Source of the DNA: Candidatus Aalborgicola danicus
GTDB taxonomy: Bacteria; Pseudomonadota; Gammaproteobacteria; Burkholderiales; Burkholderiaceae_C
Length of the DNA: 64,000 nt
Reading direction: 5' to 3'
NCBI GenBank assembly: GCA_016703945.1
Contig: JADJBC010000060.1
Coordinates: 238,433-302,432 of the forward strand
The stretch's first letter is position 1; every line of letters begins with the position of its first letter. The position numbers were made by a program, and so were the translations under genes. Below are positions 16,006 to 24,803 of the stretch, piece after piece. The notes under the pieces were generated by a model, which saw nothing but the letters and a program-made list of their open reading frames with translations, did no database searches and had not been told where the DNA came from.

Positions 16006-16836
16006 ATGAAAATTGCCCGCCACATACTCCTGATCCTTGGCCTGTTGGCGGTGCTGGTCTGTTCGTGGGTTGCGCCCATGGATGCGCCGGCCATGGCCCA
16101 GGTGGATGCTGGCCTTAAGAGGGCGTTGGTGAGCTTTGCCTCCGCGCGCACCCTCAATGGGTTGCTGTCGGTGGTTCAGGCTGCGCAGGTGGACATCCAG
16201 CCAGCAGGCATTGGGGTCACCCTGTCACCCGGGCAATTGCTGGCGCCGGTGAACGAGTTGGTGAAACACTTTGCCGACCTGATGCTGTTGGCATGCGTGG
16301 CGTTCGGTATACAAAAGGTTTTGATCAGCATCAGCGGCTACTGGGTGGTCTCTGGTGCATTGACTGTGGTGGCGTTGGCGTGGGCCGGGTCTCAGGTCCG
16401 TCGGGGCTTTGCGCCGAGATGGTTGTCGCGGGCGTTTGTGGTGATGTTGATGCTGCGCTTCGCCATACCCGTGGCCCTGTTGGCCACTGACGCGCTTTCG
16501 CAGAAATTTCTGTACGCCAACTACACCGCGGCCCAGAGCGCGATTGATGCCACCAATGCAGAGGCCAGCAAAACGAAAGCCCCGGAACCGCAAGCGAGTG
16601 ACGACAAATCATGGCTTCCCAAATTGCCCAGCTGGATCCCAAGCCTGCAGGAAGTGAAAGATCGCTATACCAAGATGAAGCAGGCGGTGGAGCAGTCGAC
16701 CGAGCACATCGTCAACCTGATGGTGGTCTTCCTGCTACAGACTTTGTTGCTGCCGCTGTTGTTGGTATGGGCCTTGTTGGGAATAGCGCGGCTTGGCGTA
16801 GAGCAACTGCGTTTGTTGCCTGGCAGGGCGGAATAA
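16006..16836 (+). CDS. Inner-membrane protein of unknown function
   Basis: This 276-residue protein has an N-terminal hydrophobic segment (ILLILGLLAVLVCSWVAPM) and a periplasmic stretch. Further membrane spans lie around FADLMLLACVAFGIQ, VVSGALTVVALAWAG and AFVVMLMLRFAIPVALLA. A polar, coiled-coil-prone segment (EVKDRYTKMKQAVEQSTEHI) follows, with a last span VVFLLQTLLLPLLLVWALLG. The start at 16006 is chosen over 15982 because AAGGAA lies 6 bases upstream. It is convergent, by 2 bases, with the GTPase gene. I do not recognise the family. A conserved pairing with the GTPase would need comparison with other genomes. Confidence 0.7.
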   Translation: MKIARHILLILGLLAVLVCSWVAPMDAPAMAQVDAGLKRALVSFASARTLNGLLSVVQAAQVDIQPAGIGVTLSPGQLLAPVNELVKHFADLMLLACVAFGIQKVLISISGYWVVSGALTVVALAWAGSQVRRGFAPRWLSRAFVVMLMLRFAIPVALLATDALSQKFLYANYTAAQSAIDATNAEASKTKAPEPQASDDKSWLPKLPSWIPSLQEVKDRYTKMKQAVEQSTEHIVNLMVVFLLQTLLLPLLLVWALLGIARLGVEQLRLLPGRAE

Positions 16837-16838
16837 GG

Positions 16839-18362
16839 CTACTGCGTTGGTGCCCCGATATTTTCAAGATGCAAGGCATTGGATTCCGGGTGAATATCCA
16901 ACAGCACGTCCCGGATGGTGTGGCGGACCAATAGCAGGCAGTCGGCCTGCGCACTGGCGGTTTTTGGATTGGAGCCCATGCCCTGCCACAGGGGTTGCAG
17001 TCGCTCCTGGTAACGGCTGACGGTGGCTTCAACAGCGGTGCTCCAGACCTTGGGTGCTTCCTTGGGACGCCACTGGCCCTGACCACGTCCGAAGTGTGCG
17101 ACGGCGAGGTACAGCATCAGCGACTTTTCAAAGGCCTCAGTCAAAGCGTCCGGGCTCCAGCCAACCACTTTTTTGTCTTTGTGGGTTCCGACGTTGTAGC
17201 CCTTGGCCAGCACAGCGCCCCCGGTAGCACCCAGAACCCCTCCAACCAACGCGCCGGTGCCCAGTGTCAACCCGCCAGCCAGCAGATCAGCGGCCAGGCC
17301 GGTCAAGACGCCGGACATCACGCCACCGAAAACGGCCACGGAACCGCCGTCCATGGGTTTGTCAGTCACCAGTTTTGCGTTGGCGATGTTCATGATTTCT
17401 GCTGTGGCCACACCATCCAGGCGGTTGATGGCAATCAGCTTGTCGGTCACGGCCTTGCTTTCTTCAGCGTAGCGTTGCGCCAAACCCTGCATCGCCGATT
17501 CAAGTGGACTCAAGCTGTTGGGGTTGCCCCAGGACATGGACTTTCGCAAGCTGCCCCAGATGTCTTTCACGCCGTCAAAAATACCGGCCTCAAGCTCCAT
17601 CTTGTCGCTGGCCAGGTGCATCAGATAGTCCGTTATGGCCGCCACGGATTCATCAAAACGATCAGCGTAGGTTTTCCCCAAAGCGGCCGCCAATTTCAGG
17701 TAGCCGTCGCGCTCCTTTTCAGGTAATACCTGTCCGATTTGGTTGAATAGCGACACCTCCTGCACCCAGCATCGGGTGTAGGCATCCAGGTTTGTGATGC
17801 CACTGATGACGGGGAAGCCCGACAGGTGGTTGCGCCACTCCATCGCTCGCTCGGCTTGCGGCGCTTGCTCGTGTGGACCTGCGCCTTGGTTGAGAATGGC
17901 CAATACCGGCTTTCCCACCCAGGCCAAGACCTGAAGTTCCGGTGCTACATACACGGCCTCAAACGGTCGCTCTTGCAGGTTGACGGGGTACATAATCACG
18001 TTGGCACGCGCGCGCAAATCGAGCGCCAGTCGCTGGCACTGCCAAAGTTTTCGATTGAAGACCCGATCCCAAATTTCACGCACCCCCCATGCGATCCAGC
18101 GTTGCTTCTGGCTGAGCCGTTTGGCAAGGCGAAAGCTGTCACCGAAACCAGGTGTATCCCACAAACGCAAGGCGCCATGGCTTTGGTCAACAATGAGATC
18201 GTAGGCCATGGTGGACTGGGTCACATCTGGCGCGTCGTCTACCTCGCCAACGTCCTGACCCAGCAGCGTGCGCAGCAGGGTGGTCTTCCCTACGTTGGTG
18301 TGCGCCACCAGGAAGATGCCAATCTGCGGCCCAGTGGTTGGGTCATTGGTGCTGGTTGTCAT
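16839..18362 (-). CDS. Membrane-associated GTPase (DUF3482-like)
   Basis: This 507-residue protein begins with a Ras-like GTPase domain. The P-loop is VAHTNVGKTTLLRTLL, switch II is LWDTPGFGDSF and the G4 position reads AILNQGAGPH rather than NKxD. Residues 330-385 are Gly/Ala-rich and hydrophobic (FGGVMSGVLTGLAADLLAGGLTLGTGALVGGVLGATGG), suggesting membrane insertion or association. In betaproteobacteria GTPases of this type (DUF3482) pair with DUF2868 proteins, and the DUF2868 gene is upstream here with a 20-base overlap. The function is unknown, though a role in membrane remodelling or transport is possible. The divergent G4 motif lowers confidence in strict GTP specificity. Confidence 0.85.
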   Translation of the reverse strand: MTTSTNDPTTGPQIGIFLVAHTNVGKTTLLRTLLGQDVGEVDDAPDVTQSTMAYDLIVDQSHGALRLWDTPGFGDSFRLAKRLSQKQRWIAWGVREIWDRVFNRKLWQCQRLALDLRARANVIMYPVNLQERPFEAVYVAPELQVLAWVGKPVLAILNQGAGPHEQAPQAERAMEWRNHLSGFPVISGITNLDAYTRCWVQEVSLFNQIGQVLPEKERDGYLKLAAALGKTYADRFDESVAAITDYLMHLASDKMELEAGIFDGVKDIWGSLRKSMSWGNPNSLSPLESAMQGLAQRYAEESKAVTDKLIAINRLDGVATAEIMNIANAKLVTDKPMDGGSVAVFGGVMSGVLTGLAADLLAGGLTLGTGALVGGVLGATGGAVLAKGYNVGTHKDKKVVGWSPDALTEAFEKSLMLYLAVAHFGRGQGQWRPKEAPKVWSTAVEATVSRYQERLQPLWQGMGSNPKTASAQADCLLLVRHTIRDVLLDIHPESNALHLENIGAPTQ

Positions 18363-19713
18363 GGTTGAGTCTGTCGTCCAGAAGTTTCAGGTCATCGTCG
18401 GAAGCCTTGTGTAGATCCAGAAACAAGGGGGTGAACTTCATTTTGTCCAGGGTTTGGCGCCATTGGTTGCAGCGCTGCCGAAAGCGATCAGGATCCTCCT
18501 GGTGGTATGCGCCCGTGTCCACGATGGGCACAATCGGGGTGCCGCTTTCGATGGCCTTTCGCAGGGCCTGTAACAGCGCCCCATGTGTGTCGCTCTCTGC
18601 GGTCGCTGCCAGGTTGAAGATCACCATGACAGCAACGTGACCGTCGGGCTTGACAGGGTTCTTCCAGTCTGTGGCGTCGTTTCCCATGAAGACCGGCTGA
18701 TCGATGGTGATGTCCACCGCCAGTCCATAGACGCGCTGGAGCATGGCGCCTAGGTTGGCGCGCAACGCGGGTGACAACTCATAGCGGAACGGCACCACTG
18801 AAACACCGATGCGTTGCCCGCGCCAGGCTGCGCGCAGTGTGGTGAAGTAAGTAGCCGTCATGGGCAACGCAAAGTGGCCGCCTATCCGCCAGCGCGCAAA
18901 AGCATTCAATATGACCAGATACAACCTTGGGATGACGACCCAGACAAGCACGGATCCAACGTAGAGCCAGATCCAGTTCTCTGCAACTTCACCAAGACTG
19001 GGCGGCATGCGCAAGCTCTCGATGTGCCGAGCGTCCGGTATTGGCAGATTAAATAGAAGCGAGCCGGGAGCCAGTATCCAGCTGATGAGGGTGTGTACCG
19101 AACTGGCGTCGATTGAGCTCGTCAGGGTTGTTTTCACCGTGTTGATGGGGCCGCACAGGTCGCTCCAGTCGTGCTTGAAGGTGTCTAGCCACGGTATCTG
19201 CCGCTTTCCAGTAAACCTGAGCGATTCGGATGCGACAAATTTGCCAAACAGTTCGGTCACGGGGCCGAGTGACTGCTTGTCACGCACGAACAGACGCGCG
19301 ACCCATTTGACGAAAAACCAAGCCATAAACGCCAGGTTCCACACCATCAGCAGTACCAGAGGCAACTCAACGACGTTGATATGTCCCGGATGCATGAGGC
19401 TTGTCGCCAAGAGGTCCGTCATGAATCCAAATACCAACGCGAAGACGGCCAATACCTGACCGGCAACCAAGGGCCACCGGGGCGGCCGCACCTGGATGGC
19501 GCGATCGGGCGCACGCTTGCTGATGGTTTCCAGAACCCACTGCGACCGGCGGGCCAAAAATTCAGCAAAAGATGCTTTGGAACCCAGCAGCTCGATGGTG
19601 GTGCGGGTTGCTTCTTTGGCATCGGCCGTTGACCAAGCCGCATCATTGCTTTTGGTCTGCTCAAGAACCCGAACCAGCGTGACTTGCAGGGCCTGTTGTT
19701 CAGTCAATGGCAT
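18343..19713 (-). CDS. DUF2868 membrane protein
   Basis: This 456-residue protein has an N-terminal soluble region and a pair of membrane spans (WPLVAGQVLAVFALVFGFMTDLL and VVELPLVLLMVWNLAFMAWFFVKWV). Another hydrophobic stretch lies near WIWLYVGSVLVWVVIPRLYLVIL. The C-terminal domain, from VSVVPFRYELSPAL to HLTPLF-like sequence, contains FNLAATAESDTHGALLQAL and a possible metal or nucleotide pocket, GTPIVPIVDTGAYHQEDPDRF. This matches the DUF2868 family, which is co-encoded with DUF3482 GTPases. The downstream GTPase gene starts before this one ends, so the pair is translationally coupled and probably forms a complex in the inner membrane. Confidence 0.83.
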   Translation of the reverse strand: MPLTEQQALQVTLVRVLEQTKSNDAAWSTADAKEATRTTIELLGSKASFAEFLARRSQWVLETISKRAPDRAIQVRPPRWPLVAGQVLAVFALVFGFMTDLLATSLMHPGHINVVELPLVLLMVWNLAFMAWFFVKWVARLFVRDKQSLGPVTELFGKFVASESLRFTGKRQIPWLDTFKHDWSDLCGPINTVKTTLTSSIDASSVHTLISWILAPGSLLFNLPIPDARHIESLRMPPSLGEVAENWIWLYVGSVLVWVVIPRLYLVILNAFARWRIGGHFALPMTATYFTTLRAAWRGQRIGVSVVPFRYELSPALRANLGAMLQRVYGLAVDITIDQPVFMGNDATDWKNPVKPDGHVAVMVIFNLAATAESDTHGALLQALRKAIESGTPIVPIVDTGAYHQEDPDRFRQRCNQWRQTLDKMKFTPLFLDLHKASDDDLKLLDDRLNHDNQHQ

Positions 19714-19956
19714 GGTTGCTGCCGTTCAGTGGCCTTGGACCTACCGCCTGTAGCGTCGCCAAAACAAAGGACAAGAATTTCAACACCATGGGGCAAAGTA
19801 TCGCACCCTGGATCAGCCAGTGAACGACCGGGCCAGCGGCAAGGGCGATCGACCTTTCAGGCATGGCATCGCTGGTGCCGACCTACGGGTAATTCAGCGG
19901 TCTGCGGGCTGTTGCAGGGTGTGATACTTGGACCTGCATACATTGAAGGTTTCTCC

Positions 19957-21573
19957 ATGCGTTTGCAAGAATTTGACTATGTTGTGGTCGGTGGTGGCGC
20001 TTCCGGTTGCGCCGTGGCCGGTCGCCTGTGCGAAGACCCGACAGTAACGGTCTGCCTGCTCGAAGCGGGCAAAGACGACAACACCGTGTTCGTGCGCGCG
20101 CCGTTGGGCTTTGCTGCCACGCCGCATGTCAACCTCAACAACTGGGGTTACAACACCGTACCGCAGGCCGGTTTCGCCGATGGCCGTAAGGGTTACCAGC
20201 CGCGCGGCAAGGTCATGGGCGGCTCGTCCTCCATCAACGCCATGGTCTACACCCGCGGCAACCGCCGCGATTACGACCATTGGGCGGCGCAAGGCAACCC
20301 TGGCTGGGCCTACCAGGACCTATTACCCCTGTTTAAACGTTCCGAGAACAACGAATGTTTCGGCGCCACCGACTACCGGGGCGTGGGTGGTCCGCTGAAC
20401 GTGGCCTACCTGCGTAGCCCCAGCCCGGCCAACGAGGCCTTCATCCAGGCGTGCGTCGAGCAGGGTATTCCACGCAACCCGGACTACAACGCGGCCAGCC
20501 AGTTTGGCGTATCGCCCGCGCAGGTCTCGCAAAAAGGCGGCGAGCGTTGGAACGCAGCCCGCGCCTACATTGACCCGCACAAGGGCCAGGGCAACCTGAC
20601 CATCATCACGGGTGCGCACAGCAGCCGCGTGCTGCTCGATGGCAAACGCGCCACGGGCGTGGAGTACCTGCAAGGCGGCGTCGCGTTGCAGGTCAAAGCC
20701 AAACGCGAAGTCATTTTGAGTGGCGGCTCCTATGGCTCACCGCAATTACTGTTGCTCTCCGGCATCGGCCCTGCGGCGCATCTTCAGCAGCATGGCATTG
20801 CCGTGCAACACGACCTGCCCGGCGTTGGGCAGAACCTGCAGGATCACATCACGACGGTGTTGATCTACCGTACCCACCGATGGCAAGACACCATCGGCAC
20901 ATCGTTGCGGGGCGCCTGGGCACTGCTCAAGGCCATTTTCGAGTGGCGCGGCAAGCGCACCGGCTGGATCACCACCAACGTGGCCGAGACGCAGGGCTTT
21001 ATCTCGACCCAGGGCAACCCGGAATACCCCAATATTCAGTTGGCGTTTTGCACCAGCATTGTGGACGACCACACCCGCAAGCCCCACCTGGGCCACGGCT
21101 ACACGCTGCACGTCACGCTGATGCGGCCCAAGAGCCGCGGCACCGTCAAACTCGCCAGCGCCAAACCCACCGACGCGCCGCTGATCGACCCGGCCTATTT
21201 CAGCCACCCCGACGACATGACCGACCTGATCAAGGGCACGCAAATGGGCTTTGACATCATGGAGTCCAATGGCCTGGCATCGTACCGGGGCAAGATGCTG
21301 CACCCGCTGGAGCGCAACAATGTGGCGCAGATTGAAGCGTTCCTGCGCAAGAACTCCGATACCGAATACCACCCGGTGGGTACCTGCAAGATGGGCCCGG
21401 CCAGCGACACGATGGCGGTGGTGGACGCAAGCCTGCGGGTGCACGGCATTGCCAATTTGCGCGTGGTCGATGCCTCCATCATGCCCAACCTGATCACCGG
21501 CAACACCAACGCGCCATCCATGGTGATTGGCGAAAAGGCGGCTGACCTGATCCGGGCGACCATCAGCCAATAG
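19957..21573 (+). CDS. GMC-family FAD oxidoreductase
   Basis: This 538-residue protein is a glucose-methanol-choline oxidoreductase close to choline and alcohol dehydrogenases. It has the N-terminal FAD fold FDYVVVGGGASGCAVAGRL, the GMC signature GGSSSINAMVYTRGNRRDYDHW and the second signature SGGSYGSPQLLLLSGIGP. The catalytic His lies in YHPVGTCKMG, and the C-terminal Asn/FAD motif is ITGNTNAPSMVIGEKAADLI. The start at 19957 places the Rossmann motif close to the N-terminus. The electron acceptor and alcohol substrate cannot be read from sequence. It ends 6 bases before the convergent TusE-like gene. No functional link to sulfur metabolism is evident. Confidence 0.9.
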   Translation: MRLQEFDYVVVGGGASGCAVAGRLCEDPTVTVCLLEAGKDDNTVFVRAPLGFAATPHVNLNNWGYNTVPQAGFADGRKGYQPRGKVMGGSSSINAMVYTRGNRRDYDHWAAQGNPGWAYQDLLPLFKRSENNECFGATDYRGVGGPLNVAYLRSPSPANEAFIQACVEQGIPRNPDYNAASQFGVSPAQVSQKGGERWNAARAYIDPHKGQGNLTIITGAHSSRVLLDGKRATGVEYLQGGVALQVKAKREVILSGGSYGSPQLLLLSGIGPAAHLQQHGIAVQHDLPGVGQNLQDHITTVLIYRTHRWQDTIGTSLRGAWALLKAIFEWRGKRTGWITTNVAETQGFISTQGNPEYPNIQLAFCTSIVDDHTRKPHLGHGYTLHVTLMRPKSRGTVKLASAKPTDAPLIDPAYFSHPDDMTDLIKGTQMGFDIMESNGLASYRGKMLHPLERNNVAQIEAFLRKNSDTEYHPVGTCKMGPASDTMAVVDASLRVHGIANLRVVDASIMPNLITGNTNAPSMVIGEKAADLIRATISQ

Positions 21574-21579
21574 TGCAGA

Positions 21580-21873
21580 TCAAACGCAGCCAGTCGGCTT
21601 GGGCAGGCCGCCGTATTTGGTGATGGGTTTCATCGGGCCGGTCATCCAGAGTTTGAACACGGCGTTTTGTTCCTGCTCCAGGTATTTGGCGAACTTGCGG
21701 ATGGGCGGCACGCTGCCAAATTCTTCGTAGTACTCACGGGCCTTCAGGATTTGGGCCCACTTGGTGTCGTCCAGTTCATAGTCATCCGCGTGTGCCATGG
21801 CGCGGCCGATTTCTTCGGTCCAGTCCCCCATGTCTTTCAGATAGCCGTCTCCATCGCGGTCAGGTAAGTTCAT
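21580..21873 (-). CDS. TusE-like protein with single C-terminal cysteine
   Basis: This 97-residue protein of the TusE/DsrC family ends GGLPKPTGCV, with the sulfur-carrying cysteine as the penultimate residue. The second cysteine of true DsrC is replaced by Thr in the arm segment PMKPITKYGG. It is therefore TusE-like and can carry one persulfide, but cannot form the DsrC intramolecular disulfide. It is the last gene of the tusA operon, and its start overlaps the thioredoxin-like stop as ATGA. Likely role: acceptor of sulfur relayed from TusA and DsrE2, in sulfur oxidation rather than tRNA thiolation (inferred from context). Confidence 0.88.
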   Translation of the reverse strand: MNLPDRDGDGYLKDMGDWTEEIGRAMAHADDYELDDTKWAQILKAREYYEEFGSVPPIRKFAKYLEQEQNAVFKLWMTGPMKPITKYGGLPKPTGCV

Positions 21874-22268
21874 ATCGTGTAGTTTGTTGAGATCGGCAGC
21901 GCGTGCTGGTCGACGGTTGAGAGAGCCTGGTGACTGGTGATCAGCCGGTCCAGAAATTCGCGCAAAAAGCGTTCGGTCTGCGCACCATGGAAACGGTCGG
22001 TGACTTGCCCGTGGCTGTAGGCGATCACGGTTGGAAAACCCTTGGCCTGGTGCCTCCCGGCGATGCGCATGTTTTCATCGGCATCCACCCTCGCCAGCAA
22101 AAACTGGCCTTGGTAGGCGAGTGCCAGTTTTTCCAGCATGGGGGTCAGGACCCGGCACGGGCCGCACCATGCGGCGCCGATGTCCAGCACGACCGGCAGC
22201 GCATCGGAACGGGCAATCACCCGTTCATCAAATGTGGCTTCCTCGACGTCGCAGGTGAATCGGTTCAT
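21870..22268 (-). CDS. Thioredoxin-fold protein (WCGPC)
   Basis: This 132-residue protein has the classical active site VVLDIGAAWCGPCRVLTPMLEKLA and the cis-Pro segment KGFPTVIAYSHGQ. The start at 22268 gives MNRFTCDVEEATFDERVI. There is no signal peptide, so it is cytoplasmic. It is longer at the C-terminus than a plain thioredoxin and carries a tail of about 20 residues (SHQALSTVDQHALPISTNYTI). It lies 4 bases behind the YeeE transporter gene and overlaps the TusE-like gene. It probably reduces disulfides or persulfides on the relay proteins of this operon, which is inference from context. Confidence 0.88.
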   Translation of the reverse strand: MNRFTCDVEEATFDERVIARSDALPVVLDIGAAWCGPCRVLTPMLEKLALAYQGQFLLARVDADENMRIAGRHQAKGFPTVIAYSHGQVTDRFHGAQTERFLREFLDRLITSHQALSTVDQHALPISTNYTI

Positions 22269-22272
22269 GCGG

Positions 22273-23382
22273 TTAAGCGCGCCAATTCTGGTATTGCATG
22301 GTGGCGACTGCGCCGGCGACGATGCCACTCAGGGCGATGAAGGAACCCAGGGCCAAAGTAGAGATACCTGACAAGCCCTGTCCAATGGTGCAGCCGGTGG
22401 CCAGCACACCACCAAAACCCATGAGCACGGCGCCAATCAATTGCGTGCGCAGGTCTTCCAGCGAGGCAAAGCCCTCCCAGCGAAACTGCTTGGTAGCAAT
22501 TGCATAAGCAAAGGAGCCCAGCACCACGCCCACCACGGTCGCGATGCCGAAGGTCACCCGCAGCGTCTTGTCGGTCCACAGCATCAGCAGTTCAAGGCTG
22601 TAGGCGGTTGGTGCGACAAAACTCAGGGACTCCAGTGTGCGGGTATTGGTGGCGAAATACACAGTTTCCAGCGTCTCCGGGTTCTCGCCATAACCAAGAT
22701 GTCCGGTCAGGTACCAAGCAGCGACGATCAGCAGGCCGAGAACGGTAGAACCCAGCACGTGGGAAAGATTGGCGCGAAAGCGTTTGTCCATGAAGATGAA
22801 AGCCAGTAGCCCCAGGCCCAGCACCAACGCCGCGGCGAGCAAGGCCGTTTTCTCAGGTAGCCCGGTCAGTTTTGCCAGAAGGGTCGGCAAGCCTTGGTTG
22901 GACATGCCCCAGGTGGACAGATCAATCGCTACAGGATCCAGGTAACTGGCACGCCATTGGCCAAACAGACCCTTGAGTGTCATGTAGGCCGAGATCGCCA
23001 GAAACACCAGCACCACCAGCGAGCGCACGCTGCCGCCGCCCACGCGAACGAGGTTCTTGTTGGTGCAGCCCGCCGCAATCGTCATGCCCACGCCGAACAA
23101 GCTGCCACCCAGCAACAATGACAACCACGCCAAAGTGGGTCGCTGGTAGACCGACTTGGAAATATCAATCTGCCCGAAATAAGACAGCAAACTGGTGCCC
23201 AACATAGCCACAGCAATGGTCAGCAGCCACATGCGCATGCGGCCCCAGTGCGCCATGTTGACCACGTCCGAAATGGCACCCATGGTGCAGAAATTGGTCT
23301 TGTTGGCGACTGCACCAAAGATGAAGGCGAGAACAAACCCCCCCAGAACGACCCACGTGGCGGGATTGGCGCTTTCACTCAT
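22273..23382 (-). CDS. YeeE/YedE-family (DUF395) sulfur-compound transporter
   Basis: This 369-residue inner-membrane protein has about nine hydrophobic segments. It carries the two signature cysteine motifs of the YeeE/YedE family: NKTNFCTMGAISD near the N-terminus with GMTIAAGCTNKNLVRVGGG, and VLATGCTIGQGLSG near the C-terminus. Characterised members move thiosulfate or other sulfur species through a cysteine-lined path (family knowledge). The ATG at 23382 follows GGAG by six bases. It lies between a secreted protein gene and the thioredoxin-like gene in an operon with tusA and dsrE2. A likely job is import of thiosulfate-type or sulfane sulfur, which the cytoplasmic relay then handles. Confidence 0.9.
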   Translation of the reverse strand: MSESANPATWVVLGGFVLAFIFGAVANKTNFCTMGAISDVVNMAHWGRMRMWLLTIAVAMLGTSLLSYFGQIDISKSVYQRPTLAWLSLLLGGSLFGVGMTIAAGCTNKNLVRVGGGSVRSLVVLVFLAISAYMTLKGLFGQWRASYLDPVAIDLSTWGMSNQGLPTLLAKLTGLPEKTALLAAALVLGLGLLAFIFMDKRFRANLSHVLGSTVLGLLIVAAWYLTGHLGYGENPETLETVYFATNTRTLESLSFVAPTAYSLELLMLWTDKTLRVTFGIATVVGVVLGSFAYAIATKQFRWEGFASLEDLRTQLIGAVLMGFGGVLATGCTIGQGLSGISTLALGSFIALSGIVAGAVATMQYQNWRA

Positions 23383-23411
23383 GAAGTACTCCAGATCAAC
23401 AGGTTTATTGA

Positions 23412-24290
23412 CTAGCCCGGTGGAACACCACCCGCCACCTTTGACAGCGTGTTGCGTATCGCATCCGGGGTGTTGATGATGCCCATAAACTGCCCCATGC
23501 CAAGGGCTGGCCAAGCCAGTGCGATGCGGTACCGAGCATACAATGCGAATATCTTGTTGCCGACGATGAATATTTCGTAGGGCATGCCGGCAATATGGTT
23601 TGCCCCGATCTTGTTCATCCAGGCGCTTTCGCCATCGCCGGGGTCGTTCATGGCTACGCCGAAAACGGCCAGTTTGCGGTCAGCCATCACCACTTCATAG
23701 ACGCGGCTGGTATTGCCAACACCGTTGGTCAAGTTGTCCTGCACGGTCTTGAGTGCCTCTTCAAAGCTGGCGTGGCTGCTGAGTTCACTGTTGGGCGAGT
23801 CAAACCGTTCCATGCCAAACATGTAGCGGTAGTTCGCCAAGTCCGCCTCGGCTACATCACCTCCAAAACCAGCGCCTTCCCCCAGCGTCCTGGCCAGACG
23901 TGCTTGCACGGATTTGGCAGGGATTTCGCCAGCCTTGAACGACCCCCGCAGGTAGGCGCGAAACCAGTAGTTGGGGTTCATGTAGGACACGGTGCCGTCG
24001 CTTTGTACACCCACCCTGATACCGGCGGCGATGATGCTGGGGCCGCCAATTGAGCGAATGGCTTCCAGCATGGCCGGATCGGTCACGACCAGGCTGGCGT
24101 GGGTGGGCAGCCCCTTGGGCATGTGCCGTCCAACGACAGTGAAGCCCTCGGCCTGCAGTTTTTTCTCGACCTGGGCCAGTTGCGTTGTCAGTTCAGCGGT
24201 AGGAAGCTTGCCAGCCTGCACATACGGGGTAGTTGACTGGCAGACCTGGGCCCAAAGCAACAGGGTGCACCACAGAAACGCTTTCTTCAT
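23412..24290 (-). CDS. Secreted protein of unknown function in tusA operon
   Basis: This 292-residue protein starts MKKAFLWCTLLLWAQVCQSTTPYVQ, a signal peptide, and is otherwise soluble, so it is probably periplasmic. No family was recognised. Visible features are a Gly-rich central region (SIGGPSIIAAGIRVGVQSDGTVSYMNPNYWFRAYL) and a C-terminal hydrophobic patch (FALYARYRIALAWPALGMGQFMGI). The mature part has no CxxCH haem motif. It starts 7 bases after the DsrE2 stop and is followed by the YeeE transporter after 29 bases. A periplasmic sulfur-binding or delivery partner of that transporter is a reasonable guess, with no direct evidence. Confidence 0.7.
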   Translation of the reverse strand: MKKAFLWCTLLLWAQVCQSTTPYVQAGKLPTAELTTQLAQVEKKLQAEGFTVVGRHMPKGLPTHASLVVTDPAMLEAIRSIGGPSIIAAGIRVGVQSDGTVSYMNPNYWFRAYLRGSFKAGEIPAKSVQARLARTLGEGAGFGGDVAEADLANYRYMFGMERFDSPNSELSSHASFEEALKTVQDNLTNGVGNTSRVYEVVMADRKLAVFGVAMNDPGDGESAWMNKIGANHIAGMPYEIFIVGNKIFALYARYRIALAWPALGMGQFMGIINTPDAIRNTLSKVAGGVPPG

Positions 24291-24297
24291 TGTCAGT

Positions 24298-24768
24298 TCA
24301 AATGAACAGACAAACATCCGACTCACCCGCGAACTTCATGAACGTGGCGGCACCGCCGTACTCCACGTCCTTGATGAACTCGCTGGTTTCAAACTCAAAC
24401 AGGTCCACCGTCATCTGGCAGGCGACGAACTTGACGTCGGCTTCCAGGCAGATGTCACGCAGCTCCTGCAGGGATGCCACGCCCTTGGACTTCATCTTGT
24501 TCTTCATCATCATGGTGGCCATGGATTCCATGCCGGGCAGCATCTGCACCATCACGGGCATGGGTACCGGCATCGGCATGGCCGGGTTGGCCAGCGGGCT
24601 GATCTTGATGTCGTCCAGGCTGGTGCGCAGCAACTGCAAGCCATAGAAGGTGAAGAAAATCTGCACATCCCATCCCAGCGCCGCAGCGGTGGATGCCAGG
24701 ATGAATGGGGGGTAGGCCATGTCCAGCGTGCCCTTGGTGGCGATCAGCGCCATTTTTTTGGTTGCCAT
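24298..24768 (-). CDS. DsrE2-type DsrE/DsrF-like sulfurtransferase
   Basis: This 156-residue protein is a member of the DsrE/F superfamily, closest to the DsrE2 group. It starts MATKKMALIATKGTLDMAYPPFILASTAAALG and has a hydrophobic centre that looks membrane-associated (MPMPVPMPVMVQMLPGMESMATMMM). The probable sulfur-binding cysteine is in VKFVACQMTVDLF. The start at 24768 follows GGAG by eight bases. DsrE2 proteins pair with TusA and rhodanese in sulfur oxidisers and pass persulfide sulfur on to DsrC/TusE-type carriers (family knowledge). Here the gene lies directly behind tusA. Confidence 0.87.
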   Translation of the reverse strand: MATKKMALIATKGTLDMAYPPFILASTAAALGWDVQIFFTFYGLQLLRTSLDDIKISPLANPAMPMPVPMPVMVQMLPGMESMATMMMKNKMKSKGVASLQELRDICLEADVKFVACQMTVDLFEFETSEFIKDVEYGGAATFMKFAGESDVCLFI

Positions 24769-24803
24769 GCGGTGTGCTCCAGAAGTGGTTGAAGGGCGCG
24801 GTC

